Of a DNA stretch of 35,614 nucleotides, positions 6,631-12,769 are shown piece by piece (position 1 is the first letter of the stretch; each line of letters starts with the position of its first letter). The position numbers and the translations under genes are program-made. The DNA is taken from positions 1-35,614 of the IMG/VR virus record IMGVR_UViG_3300032334_000964. One strand, 5' to 3'. The DNA is from a virus. The notes under the pieces are model-generated. The model was given only the letters and a program-made list of their open reading frames with translations. It was not told the origin of the DNA and did not search any database.

Positions 6631-6724
6631 AGCGAGCCTTAATCTCAGCCTTAGCCTTATCAACTATGGCGTTCGTAATGTCTTCAACGCTAAACTCTTG
6701 ATCGAAGGTTTGTTCAGTATCCAC
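6602..6724 (-). CDS. small charged 40-residue protein
   Basis: Starts GTG (MDTEQTFDQEFSVEDITN) and ends with a basic helix (KAKAEIKARYGNKKRHRQ). It overlaps the preceding gene by 11 nt and the HNH start by 29 nt. The codon pattern and acidic-then-basic layout look protein-like, but the overlap with the HNH leader makes it uncertain. Confidence 0.42.
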   Translation of the reverse strand: MDTEQTFDQEFSVEDITNAIVDKAKAEIKARYGNKKRHRQ

Positions 6725-6920
6725 CTAGGCACTCATTTCTTGTATGGTATAGTCGAATCTTGGTCATAGTCTTTTTGTTCGGGGCATTTAGAGGTTCACC
6801 GCAAGCAGCACATTCCATGTCCCATTCACCAGAGAAGAAGTCATATCGTAATCCTTTTGTGCTGTTATATTTTTCTATACGAAATGCTGTAAATGGGTCA
6901 GGGATTTCCATGTTAATCAT
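6714..6920 (-). CDS. small Cys-motif protein, unknown
   Basis: 68 residues. The centre has CAACGE (CxxC) and the C-terminus HTRNEC, together a possible zinc site. The ATG overlaps the TAA of the upstream gene (TAATG). Function unknown. Confidence 0.65.
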   Translation of the reverse strand: MINMEIPDPFTAFRIEKYNSTKGLRYDFFSGEWDMECAACGEPLNAPNKKTMTKIRLYHTRNECLGGY

Positions 6921-7048
6921 TAGAACTCCTGACCAATATACCAGAAGCCAAGATCAAGACTCCAGTGATATTTGTCAATATCAAACCCAATACCAAACCC
7001 AGACTTACGACCCCATGCAAACCAGTATTTTCCTATTTTCTTTTCCAT
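6920..7048 (-). CDS. small aromatic/Gly-rich protein, leaderless
   Basis: 42 residues: MEKKIGKYWFAWGRKSGFG followed by GFDIDKYHWSLDLGFWYIG. The alternating aromatic pattern suggests a beta sheet. I have the impression that similar peptides occur in actinophages but cannot name a family. The ATG lies 6 nt after TATGCT with a consensus -35. Confidence 0.65.
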   Translation of the reverse strand: MEKKIGKYWFAWGRKSGFGIGFDIDKYHWSLDLGFWYIGQEF

Positions 7049-7054
7049 ATGCTA

Positions 7055-7083
7055 AGCATATCAAGTTTTTAGTTTATTGTCAA
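7055..7083 (-). promoter_or_regulatory. promoter TTGACA-17-TATGCT
   Basis: TTGACA at 7078-7083, 17 nt, TATGCT at 7055-7060, 6 nt to the ATG at 7048. The TGA stop of the upstream sulfotransferase (7080-7082) is embedded in the -35. Confidence 0.75.
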
Positions 7084-7631
7084 TGTATGGCTCTATCTAG
7101 CATGGCATGGTAAATATCATATAATCTAGATATGTCTGTATTTTCTACATATTCTCTGATCATTTCATACTCTCTTACATTCTTGCTGGATACAATATGA
7201 CCATGCTCAGTGTAGTCCTTAAGGCGACCAGACTCATAGTCTTCAGAAGTAATATCAATATTCATATGGTTGGCTAGGGACTTGATCGTTTCAATGGGGA
7301 AATTTATTAGCCTATCGTAATCTATTATAATGTCAAACTGGTCAACTATAGCCAGATCATCTGTGCCAGTAAAGTAGGCAGAGTAATCATTTAACCAAAG
7401 ACTTCTTAAGTTATTATTAACCAGTTTGTCTAAAGTAGTACTTGAGGTATCGTAGAAGTATCTCATAGAAACCTCAGATGTAAGAAACTCTACTGGGTCT
7501 CTGGCTATCGTTATCATTTTGTTATCTTGAATAGTGTGGAATCTTTCAACGAACAAACCAGTATGTTGGAGTATCCTATCTTGAAGGTAGTTAGAGCCAA
7601 CTCTAGGCAGGGTAACTATCGAATAATCCAT
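7080..7631 (-). CDS. small sulfotransferase-like protein, second copy
   Basis: 183 residues. VTLPRVGSNYLQDRI (6-20) is the phosphosulfate loop and ITIARDPVEFLTSEVSM (40-56) the 3'-phosphate motif. IDYDRLINFPIETIKSLANH parallels the other sulfotransferase (3106-3639). Both are short and share the FHTI / SHTI segment after the first motif, so they are diverged paralogues. Probably uses PAPS; acceptor unknown. Leaderless start at 7631. Confidence 0.75.
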   Translation of the reverse strand: MDYSIVTLPRVGSNYLQDRILQHTGLFVERFHTIQDNKMITIARDPVEFLTSEVSMRYFYDTSSTTLDKLVNNNLRSLWLNDYSAYFTGTDDLAIVDQFDIIIDYDRLINFPIETIKSLANHMNIDITSEDYESGRLKDYTEHGHIVSSKNVREYEMIREYVENTDISRLYDIYHAMLDRAIH

Positions 7632-7637
7632 AAATCA

Positions 7638-7643
7638 ATTCTA
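7638..7643 (-). promoter_or_regulatory. -10 box TAGAAT for sulfotransferase
   Basis: TAGAAT at 7638-7643, 6 nt before the ATG at 7631. It is back-to-back with the plus-strand promoter at 7666. Confidence 0.5.
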
Positions 7644-7665
7644 GCATATTTTGCGGGAGATAAAG

Positions 7666-7671
7666 TATAAT
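7666..7671 (+). promoter_or_regulatory. -10 box TATAAT for GIY-YIG gene
   Basis: TATAAT at 7666-7671, 6 nt before the ATG at 7678, giving a leaderless start and deciding against the TTG at 7651. Confidence 0.6.
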
Positions 7672-7677
7672 GTACAT

Positions 7678-7992
7678 ATGACCCTACTATATATACTATA
7701 CAGCCCTGTGCATAAGGCTGTCAAAATAGGGATATCTGATGTAAGCGGAAGAAGGTTTGCAGCCCATAGGACCAAGGGTTGGATACTGATTAAGTATTGG
7801 TGGTTTTCCGAACGGGATAAAGCAAGAGCAGTAGAATCCCTAGTAGTAAATACACTTACTAAGAAGTACGGACATTTCCTAGATAAGGCGGATATGCCAC
7901 AAGGCGGTTATACGGAGACATTTGATGCATCTAAAGTGACTAGACGAGGTTTGATCCGTATGGTCAATAAGGCTATTCGAGAGTGGTCGTAA
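7678..7992 (+). CDS. GIY-YIG/T5orf172 (MUG113)-like protein
   Basis: 104 residues from ATG 7678. LLYILYSPVHKAVKIGIS parallels the GIY-YIG core (YIL...KIG), and RRFAAHRTKGWILIKYWWF followed by AVESLVVNTL matches the R....E region of T5orf172-type nucleases. It would cleave or nick DNA, perhaps as a homing enzyme. It is the only plus-strand gene in the first 20 kb, as expected for a mobile insertion (inference). Confidence 0.65.
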   Translation: MTLLYILYSPVHKAVKIGISDVSGRRFAAHRTKGWILIKYWWFSERDKARAVESLVVNTLTKKYGHFLDKADMPQGGYTETFDASKVTRRGLIRMVNKAIREWS

Positions 7993-7995
7993 TCT

Positions 7996-8094
7996 TTATT
8001 TGCCCTGGCATTTTGGACACTGCTTCGTAATCTCTTTTGTGCCATAGGGAACTTGGAACATACCACCACAGTTAAAGCATAGGACATCTAGCAT
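7996..8094 (-). CDS. 32-residue zinc-ribbon peptide
   Basis: CFNCGG (6-11) and CPKC (26-29) form a minimal four-Cys ribbon. The ATG lies 2 nt after the stop of the upstream gene. Convergent with the GIY-YIG gene, 3 nt apart. Confidence 0.55.
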   Translation of the reverse strand: MLDVLCFNCGGMFQVPYGTKEITKQCPKCQGK

Positions 8095-8096
8095 AG

Positions 8097-8285
8097 TTAT
8101 CCACAGGCTACACAGTAGTATGGGACACGGAAGTTGTCCTTGTTGGTATAGATGGTTTGAGAGCATTGAGAGCATTTAATATGCCCCATAGATGGATCTT
8201 TAAGTTCCCTTTGAATTTTGAACTGCTTTGTATAATAAACCTTTGTTATATACCATGTGATTGCGATTAAGAGTAAAGTTGTCAT
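8097..8285 (-). CDS. membrane-anchored zinc-ribbon protein
   Basis: 62 residues: hydrophobic N-terminal helix (TTLLLIAITWYITKVYY), then CSQCSQTI and YCVACG, a cytoplasmic four-Cys ribbon. Its final codons and stop form a TTATCCACA DnaA box (8097-8105). The ATG at 8285 lies 6 nt after TATGAT. Confidence 0.65.
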   Translation of the reverse strand: MTTLLLIAITWYITKVYYTKQFKIQRELKDPSMGHIKCSQCSQTIYTNKDNFRVPYYCVACG

Positions 8286-8291
8286 ATAGAC

Positions 8292-8297
8292 ATCATA
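8292..8297 (-). promoter_or_regulatory. -10 box TATGAT, leaderless gene at 8285
   Basis: TATGAT at 8292-8297, 6 nt to the ATG. A DnaA box (8318-8326) covers roughly the -35 position. Confidence 0.5.
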
Positions 8298-8317
8298 TCA
8301 TATCAAGATGAACAAAG

Positions 8318-8527
8318 TTATCCACAGGCATTGATACCCTTGATAACACAGGCTTCAACACCATCTCCATATCTATGATCAAACTCTTTACCTACACTCC
8401 ATAGTTGATCATCTTGGATAACCAGATATTTATTGATAGAATCAGGATTAGCATCTCCTGCTATGCGTCCAATATGATAGGTTTTGATGAGTTTGTCATT
8501 GATGTAGATTGGGATATGTATAGGCAT
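8318..8527 (-). CDS. unknown 69-residue protein
   Basis: Starts MPIHIPIYINDKLIKTYHIG; a beta-rich small protein with YLVIQDDQLWSVGKEFDHRY in the middle. The ATG at 8527 is chosen over 8557 because of the perfect promoter. Its stop is formed by a DnaA box. Function unknown. Confidence 0.6.
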   Translation of the reverse strand: MPIHIPIYINDKLIKTYHIGRIAGDANPDSINKYLVIQDDQLWSVGKEFDHRYGDGVEACVIKGINACG

Positions 8528-8533
8528 AAAACC

Positions 8534-8562
8534 ATTGTATCGTAAAGTTATCCACATGTCAA
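8534..8562 (-). promoter_or_regulatory. promoter TTGACA-17-TACAAT containing a DnaA box
   Basis: TTGACA at 8557-8562, 17 nt, TACAAT at 8534-8539, 6 nt to the ATG. The spacer holds a perfect TTATCCACA (8548-8556 on plus), so DnaA binding would block RNA polymerase (inference). Confidence 0.75.
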
Positions 8563-8834
8563 TAAGGCAGAAATATCATAGTTATCCACAGGTTTATCCA
8601 CAGATTAATCTTACTGATTATATATTTAGACATTCTAGAAGTGGAGCATTGTGGAGGATAGTGGAGCATAGAGCATATCATAGAAGGCGTCGTAATGTCA
8701 AACCGAAAAACCTTCCTATCCCCAAACCTTCATAGCGGGGATTTTATCACAAACCTTCATATCTGTCAAACCTTAATATGCAGGGTTTGGGCATTATAGC
8801 CTATATTGTATGGTTTGTCAAGCCCTTTTGCTGC

Positions 8835-8861
8835 AAAAAAAAATCCCCCAAAACTAGGGGA
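8835..8861 (-). terminator. intrinsic terminator after gene 8953-9180
   Basis: Minus strand: TCCCC, 7-nt loop, GGGGGA, then a run of nine T. It lies 91 nt downstream of the 75-residue gene. Confidence 0.7.
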
Positions 8862-8952
8862 AAATTTGCTCATATCGTAATGTTTTTTAATAAAACTATT
8901 ATGGTTTTTCTAGAAACCAAGGAGAAATGGTTTGTTATTCTATAGGGGTTTG

Positions 8953-9180
8953 TTATTGTATGGTTTGGTCTTGATCCCCTGGGATTTCGCCTGGGGCGAA
9001 GCGGCCTGTGGCCTGCTTTTCTTCACGGGCCTGCAAAAATTCGGGGGTAAAAGTAAAGAAAGGTGACAAACCTATAGCATGTGTAACAGTAACAAATGTA
9101 TTCCACATAGAGTCAGAGAAAGCCTTATACTCTTTTGGCTGTCTTTTAGCATATTCTGCAAAATGATGTCTTGGACTCAT
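8953..9180 (-). CDS. unknown 75-residue protein in the iteron region
   Basis: Begins MSPRHHFAEYAKRQPKEYKA; basic helical N-terminus, hydrophobic centre (ITHAIGL/SPFFTFTPEFL-like), acidic Gln-rich end. Leaderless from ATG 9180 and flanked by iterons, so it could act at the array (inference). No family recognised. Confidence 0.6.
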   Translation of the reverse strand: MSPRHHFAEYAKRQPKEYKAFSDSMWNTFVTVTHAIGLSPFFTFTPEFLQAREEKQATGRFAPGEIPGDQDQTIQ

Positions 9181-9186
9181 AATACA

Positions 9187-9192
9187 ATTATA
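9187..9192 (-). promoter_or_regulatory. -10 box TATAAT for gene 8953-9180
   Basis: TATAAT at 9187-9192, 6 nt from the ATG. The region just upstream is an inverted pair of iterons (9197-9209), a likely operator. Confidence 0.55.
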
Positions 9193-9339
9193 ACATGGTT
9201 TGACAAACCTTCAAACCTATGGTATAAGGGTTTGGGGATATAAGGTTTGGATCGTAATCTTCTGGAGGGGGAAGGTTTTGGAGGTTCGTAATGTCTTTTA
9301 GAAATGAGGTTTGACAAATTGATCAATATATGGCACGTG

Positions 9340-9353
9340 GGCCCTTTCGGGCC
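9340..9353 (-). terminator. GC hairpin after gene 9359-9619
   Basis: GGCCC/GGGCC stem with a 4-nt loop directly after the stop at 9359, next to a GCACGTGG motif (9333-9340). It lacks a U-run, so terminator strength is doubtful. Confidence 0.4.
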
Positions 9354-9358
9354 AAAGA

Positions 9359-9619
9359 CTAGTCGTCTTCGAGTAGGTCCTCAATGCTTTCAAAACCTTC
9401 ATCATCAGCACCCAAACCTTCAAGGAACAAATCCCAAGTTTCGTTTATGTATTGCTCTAGTGTTGGAGTATGATTAATTATTCCCTCCGCAAATGCGAAA
9501 GCAAGTGGCAAACCTAAATCGTTGTAAATAAAGAAATCAATCCACTCTTCTTCGGCTTTGTAGTTAATCCATAGTTGTCCTAGAATTAAAGCCTTGTTCT
9601 CAAAAGTTGTTGTGGGCAT
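9359..9619 (-). CDS. unknown acidic 86-residue protein
   Basis: Strongly acidic, ending FESIEDLLEDD; the middle is hydrophobic/aromatic (WINYKAEEEWIDFFIYND). It overlaps the end of the upstream gene by 20 nt. Contains two more CAAACC copies in its coding sequence. Function unknown. Confidence 0.65.
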   Translation of the reverse strand: MPTTTFENKALILGQLWINYKAEEEWIDFFIYNDLGLPLAFAFAEGIINHTPTLEQYINETWDLFLEGLGADDEGFESIEDLLEDD

Positions 9620-9806
9620 AATTTGTACCTTCCTTAGTTTCTTTGGCTGACTCTGCTATTACCTGTAACCGATTATACACTACATAGGGTTGGGACTTGG
9701 CTAAGTATTCCCCGACCAATTCCAAATCAACTCGCAGGTCAGAAATAGTATTGCCAAGTTTATTGGCAACTTTCTCCTCATCTGTAATTCGTCTGCTTAT
9801 ACGCAT
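9600..9806 (-). CDS. unknown 68-residue protein
   Basis: From ATG 9806 with GGGAG 6 nt upstream (an in-frame upstream start at 9833 lacks a site). It begins MRISRRITDEEKVANKLGN, a charged helical protein. It forms a two-gene operon with 9359-9619 after the hairpin at 9836-9875. Confidence 0.6.
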   Translation of the reverse strand: MRISRRITDEEKVANKLGNTISDLRVDLELVGEYLAKSQPYVVYNRLQVIAESAKETKEGTNYAHNNF

Positions 9807-9823
9807 AGTTCTCCCTTGTATCC

Positions 9824-9852
9824 ATTGTATCAAAAGGTGGGGGAAAGAGCAA
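9824..9852 (-). promoter_or_regulatory. promoter TTGCTC-17-TACAAT
   Basis: -10 TACAAT at 9824-9829, -35 TTGCTC at 9847-9852, followed by a short leader carrying GGGAG. The -35 lies inside the terminator hairpin. Confidence 0.5.
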
Positions 9853-9875
9853 GCCCCACGCTTGCCCCCTCCACC
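9832..9875 (-). terminator. strong hairpin ending the 12589-to-9900 operon
   Basis: Two stacked stems on the minus strand: outer GGTGGAGGGGG/CCCCCACC with one bulge and inner GCAAGC/GCTTGC, followed by TTTT. It lies 25 nt past the stop at 9900. Confidence 0.65.
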
Positions 9876-9899
9876 CGATTAGCCTAGGTGACCCAATAC

Positions 9900-10247
9900 C
9901 TAGACTAGCGCTGGGCTATAAGCAGCCACAAATTTATCAAAGTCTACCGAAACATTGTCAGTGATAGTCTTGTTAGTGAAGTCAATGAGGATAGTTTGTT
10001 CACCTAGGTCATAGCCATCATTATCAATAGCATAGATGCCAAACCCTGTCTCCTCCATGACGCTATCTTGAATAAGATAACTAATAATCATGCGGGTGCC
10101 ATAGGATGAATCTCCTAGTCTAGGCTTAGCATGCTGCAGGGCCATTGCCAGGTCCCGCTGCCATTCTGTCTGGCCCCAGTGACTGTACAATACGACCATA
10201 GGTCCTTGCTCACTGTCTTTAAATACAAAGTTGATCCGTGCTCCCAT
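9900..10247 (-). CDS. conserved phage protein, unknown function
   Basis: 115 residues: MGARINFVFKDSEQGPMVVL, then YSHWGQTEWQRDLA, and RMIISYLIQD. I recognise the general pattern from actinophage early regions but no named domain. Its ATG overlaps the stop of the preceding gene; it is the last gene of the operon before a strong hairpin. Confidence 0.75.
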   Translation of the reverse strand: MGARINFVFKDSEQGPMVVLYSHWGQTEWQRDLAMALQHAKPRLGDSSYGTRMIISYLIQDSVMEETGFGIYAIDNDGYDLGEQTILIDFTNKTITDNVSVDFDKFVAAYSPALV

Positions 10248-10432
10248 TATGCTAACTCCTCTTCCTCGTTAATCTCATCAATTTCTAGTGGGTACCAATC
10301 GTAGGCATATTCCTCAATATCTTCAGTGAGTTCAATGCGGTTTACTTCAGCAATGGCTTCCTCTTCAGATTCCGCCTCAAAGTTAAATTCATACAGGGTT
10401 TCTCTTTTTGCTATGATTGTGTATAGTGGCAT
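10247..10432 (-). CDS. small DpnD/PcfM-like acidic protein
   Basis: 61 residues. YEFNFEAESEEEAIAEVNR resembles the short repeat-like domain of DpnD/PcfM proteins (strand, then a SEEEA helix). Very acidic tail. TAATG-style coupling at both ends. The family call is tentative. Confidence 0.65.
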   Translation of the reverse strand: MPLYTIIAKRETLYEFNFEAESEEEAIAEVNRIELTEDIEEYAYDWYPLEIDEINEEEELA

Positions 10433-10770
10433 TACTCATCATCCTCATCTAGGTCGCCCTCAAAGTCAATAACTACCTTAACAATTCGTCCGTCCTCATT
10501 ATACTTAACATAGACAGGGTAGTAGCCGTCGCCATAGCCTGTATTAAAGACTACCGCACTGCCAGTGCCTAGGACGCCTGCGTCATTAGCAATTGTGGTA
10601 GCACTAGCGCCGTGGTAGGAGTAATCTCCAGCCTTGCCTTCTAGGTTCCACTCCTCGCCCTCATTAGTTTTCCATTGGTCTAGATAGCAGGGGTCGCCTA
10701 CCATTGCCTGACCGCTGTCAACAGCGAAAGAGCCTACAAGTTCTAGTTCATCTATTACATACTTAGTCAT
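10432..10770 (-). CDS. DUF4241-like protein
   Basis: 112 residues. VDSGQAMVGDPCYLDQW, then VVFNTGYGDGYYPVYVKY and VVIDFEGDLDED follow the DUF4241 pattern (VDSG..., DP.Y, GDG.YPVY, Phe-Asp end). Function of the family is not established. Overlaps its neighbours by one base each. Confidence 0.75.
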   Translation of the reverse strand: MTKYVIDELELVGSFAVDSGQAMVGDPCYLDQWKTNEGEEWNLEGKAGDYSYHGASATTIANDAGVLGTGSAVVFNTGYGDGYYPVYVKYNEDGRIVKVVIDFEGDLDEDDE

Positions 10771-11213
10771 TATTTTTCCAATCCTACTAGGGTCATTTCA
10801 TCAAGTGTAGCGCACTCTGGACATTTTTGCAAGTCTGCCTCATCAAAGGCATCTCTAATAGTATTATCAGGGTCCTCAAACTCAGCCCCGCAGCCCTCAC
10901 AGTAAAACCAGTTATAACTTACACGGATTTGAATAGTTGTATCAGGTGGGCATGGTACCTCAGTGATGAAGTATCCTAGTCTATTTACAAATCCCCAGCC
11001 TGACCAGATATAAGACCCACCATCATCGCCATCGCCATACATCCAGATTTTGTCAGGGGACTGAGACTTAACAAAGGCAACCTCATCACCATATGTCTCA
11101 AACATAATGCCGCCCTCCCCATTATCAAATGAGGCATGTTCGTCTATATGATTAACGATTGGCTTGTAGGTTGCAGCCCACTCATCAAAATCCATTTCAA
11201 TAAAGTTACTCAC
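10770..11213 (-). CDS. protein with C-terminal zinc ribbon
   Basis: 147 residues. The N-terminal domain has IMFETYGDEVAFVKSQ and repeated Trp/Gly; the C-terminal part holds CEGCGAEF and CPEC, a four-Cys ribbon. Function unknown; overlaps the upstream gene by 8 nt. Confidence 0.75.
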   Translation of the reverse strand: MSNFIEMDFDEWAATYKPIVNHIDEHASFDNGEGGIMFETYGDEVAFVKSQSPDKIWMYGDGDDGGSYIWSGWGFVNRLGYFITEVPCPPDTTIQIRVSYNWFYCEGCGAEFEDPDNTIRDAFDEADLQKCPECATLDEMTLVGLEK

Positions 11214-11496
11214 CTAGAATCTCCTTGCGGTTTTTGATATCTTCCTTGGCAAAAGCGATAGCATATGTTAAAGCATATACATGAGATAGGGCGTCTAGAT
11301 AGCCAGTAGCCTCTGTGCGCTCCATAGATTCCATAGCGTCTGAATAGTCATTCTCTTCCTCAACCTCAATACAAGCATTGAGAATCTTTTCAGCCTCATA
11401 CATAAGGGTCTTTAGATGTCCGTGCAGGATGTCTGCTCCGTCCATACCCATTTCTACCTGTCTCATTAAATATGGGTCTAGTGTCATGTTATCCAT
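11206..11496 (-). CDS. unknown helical 96-residue protein
   Basis: Met-rich start (MDNMTLDPYLMRQVEMGMDG) followed by long helices with acidic runs (CIEVEEENDYSDAMESM). No catalytic motif seen. It overlaps the upstream 49-residue gene by 8 nt. Confidence 0.7.
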   Translation of the reverse strand: MDNMTLDPYLMRQVEMGMDGADILHGHLKTLMYEAEKILNACIEVEEENDYSDAMESMERTEATGYLDALSHVYALTYAIAFAKEDIKNRKEILGE

Positions 11497-11638
11497 TAAG
11501 AACCTCGATTAGGTGTTTAGTAGCATAGATTTGTCCCTCGATATCTACCACATGGATAGAAGCAGGGTTTTCTTCAAGGTCTTGTTCAAGACTTATTAGG
11601 TGTAGGTTTATATATTCTTTGAATGTGTTTAGGTCCAT
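11489..11638 (-). CDS. small acidic protein, leaderless
   Basis: 49 residues, MDLNTFKEYINLHLISLEQD start, ending TKHLIEVLNG. Its own promoter lies inside the end of the upstream gene, with the ATG 6 nt after TATAAT. Function unknown. Confidence 0.6.
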   Translation of the reverse strand: MDLNTFKEYINLHLISLEQDLEENPASIHVVDIEGQIYATKHLIEVLNG

Positions 11639-11641
11639 ATA

Positions 11642-11860
11642 TTAATTATAGGGGTTGGAGTTGATTTTGACAACTGTACGGGGTGTGACCTTGCTCACAT
11701 CCGTAATGATAGGGGCATTGCCATCTGATACCCCAATATAAATAATACTAGCAGATCCACAAGGGCACTGAGGCTCAAAGCATTCAGGCAAACTATCCAG
11801 GGTAGTGATCTCAATCAATGCATCACAATGAGTACATACATAATCATGCTTATACCACAT
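11642..11860 (-). CDS. zinc-ribbon protein
   Basis: 72 residues: CTHCDA (9-14) and CPCGSA (32-37) build a four-Cys ribbon, followed by a beta-rich tail. Its C-terminal codons contain the promoter of the next gene. TAATG coupling to the gene before it. Confidence 0.68.
   Translation of the reverse strand: MWYKHDYVCTHCDALIEITTLDSLPECFEPQCPCGSASIIYIGVSDGNAPIITDVSKVTPRTVVKINSNPYN
11645..11673 (-). promoter_or_regulatory. promoter TTGTCA-17-TATAAT inside gene 11642-11860
   Basis: -35 TTGTCA at 11668-11673, 17 nt, TATAAT at 11645-11650, 6 nt to the ATG at 11638. Confidence 0.7.
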
Positions 11861-12015
11861 TAGTCAAAGTACCCTTCTGCCCATAAGCCCTGGAGAAAGT
11901 CGTGAGCCTTATCTAAACCAGTATTGATTCTTGCTTCCTCATTAGAGATAGACTTCTTGGCTAAGCCAACAGATCTAATCATCTCATCTAACTCATCTAG
12001 TGTATATCCTAGCAT
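11860..12015 (-). CDS. small helical protein, unknown
   Basis: 51 residues: MLGYTLDELDEMIRSVGLAK, then EEARINTGLDKAHDFLQGLW. Two amphipathic helices. It directly follows the TAA of the upstream gene and ends in a TAATG overlap. Confidence 0.65.
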   Translation of the reverse strand: MLGYTLDELDEMIRSVGLAKKSISNEEARINTGLDKAHDFLQGLWAEGYFD

Positions 12016-12222
12016 TTAGTCCTCTATATATTCTATTGAGATGTTGCCTAACACTTCATCATACTTTACCATAGTATCTATGTCTTCAGCAAATCTAGCC
12101 ATTAGATAATCTACTTTATCTTCCGTGCTCATATCAGAGGGACCATAGAGTTCAAACCCTATATCATTAGACATTGCTTCATCAATATCTATGGTTTGTT
12201 CAAGACTGATTCTAACTTTCAT
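12016..12222 (-). CDS. small acidic protein, unknown
   Basis: 68 residues; MKVRISLEQTIDIDEAMSND reads like a strand plus acidic helix, a pattern shared with several neighbours (DpnD-like). RBS AGGAGA lies in the end of the upstream gene; ATGA overlap. Confidence 0.65.
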   Translation of the reverse strand: MKVRISLEQTIDIDEAMSNDIGFELYGPSDMSTEDKVDYLMARFAEDIDTMVKYDEVLGNISIEYIED

Positions 12223-12374
12223 TCTCCTACCTCAATTCCAGCATAGTGGGCAATAGTGTTTAGTGTAGTGTGGATATGGCAGTCACAACCTTCTCCCCCC
12301 ATATTTTCTTCAAACTCTAGGTGAGAGAAATTGCTTTCATATATTTCATTGATTAGGTCATCTATAGTATTCAC
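12219..12374 (-). CDS. small His/Cys protein, GTG start
   Basis: 51 residues: MNTIDDLINEIYESNFSHLE, then GCDCHIHTTLNTIAHYAG, with a Cys/His cluster that might bind metal. The GTG overlaps the TGA of the upstream gene (GTGA), and its own end overlaps the next ATG. Confidence 0.6.
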   Translation of the reverse strand: MNTIDDLINEIYESNFSHLEFEENMGGEGCDCHIHTTLNTIAHYAGIEVGE

Positions 12375-12589
12375 GCATATTCCTTTTCATAGGCAGGTAG
12401 TGAGGTTACTACTAATTCTAGTACTTCATCAGGGTATCTGTCAAGTACCCAATTAAGGGCCTGTCCAGCAGTCTTAAAGTCAGAGGCGGTAGTGCTAGTC
12501 CCATAACCTTGAATAGTTGTTTCCCAGCAGTCAACACCACCAGGAGAGCAGGAGTAGTTCATTTCATATATTGCAACTTGTTGGGTCAT
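12371..12589 (-). CDS. first gene of the 12.6-9.9 kb operon, unknown
   Basis: 72 residues: MTQQVAIYEMNYSCSPGGVD, then KTAGQALNWVLDRYPDEV. Mixed alpha/beta, no family recognised. Leaderless from ATG 12589 under a near-consensus promoter. Confidence 0.65.
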   Translation of the reverse strand: MTQQVAIYEMNYSCSPGGVDCWETTIQGYGTSTTASDFKTAGQALNWVLDRYPDEVLELVVTSLPAYEKEYA

Positions 12590-12595
12590 ATATTA

Positions 12596-12624
12596 ATTGT
12601 AGCCTAGATCCTGGGAAATGTCAA
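12596..12624 (-). promoter_or_regulatory. promoter TTGACA-17-TACAAT for the 12.6-9.9 kb operon
   Basis: TTGACA at 12619-12624, 17 nt, TACAAT at 12596-12601, 6 nt to the ATG at 12589. Confidence 0.8.
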
Positions 12625-12629
12625 CTCTA

Positions 12630-12705
12630 TCGTAAAGATTTTTTGGTTTGACATTTTTGGGGATCTTTTATAGTCTTCGTAAAGATTTTTTGTTTTGACA
12701 TTTTT
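12630..12705 (+). repeat. 29-nt direct repeat, two copies 47 nt apart
   Basis: Copies at 12630-12658 and 12677-12705 differ at one base. Each starts TCGTAAAG and contains TTGACA. The second TTGACA (12695-12700) is 17 nt before TACTAA (12718), a possible plus-strand promoter with no gene after it. The gene-free stretch 12590-12769 contains nothing else but a GCACGTGG motif (12727-12734). Confidence 0.6.
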
Positions 12706-12769
12706 ATGTCCAATTTGTACTAATTTGCACGTGGCATTTTTATGCATTGTTTTGCATATTTATTTATTG

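Larger units (their letters stand above)
8097..8602. other. cluster of five perfect DnaA boxes (candidate origin region)
   Basis: TTATCCACA occurs in the same orientation at 8097-8105, 8318-8326, 8548-8556, 8582-8590 and 8594-8602. Three more copies in the other orientation occur at 18674, 18686 and 19707. The 9-mer is expected about 0.3 times in the whole window by chance. The run adjoins a gene-poor iteron array. Confidence 0.6.
8699..9313. repeat. iteron-like CAAACC/GGTTTG array
   Basis: Sixteen copies of CAAACC or its complement: 8699, 8723, 8750, 8767, 9067, 9204, 9212 (CAAACC) and 8784, 8812, 8929, 8947, 8962, 9197, 9229, 9244, 9308 (GGTTTG). Several extend to CAAACCTTCAT or ATGGTTTGTTATT. 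The gene-free stretch 8558-8952 holds DnaA boxes, iterons and one terminator and no convincing gene. A replication-initiator or partition site is the simplest reading. Confidence 0.55.

Noticed and set aside
8535-8735. Plus-strand open frame of 66 codons over the DnaA boxes
   Set aside because: Its protein (SYPQVYPQ repeats) is made by the repeated DnaA boxes; it has no ribosome site and overlaps a well-supported promoter on the other strand.
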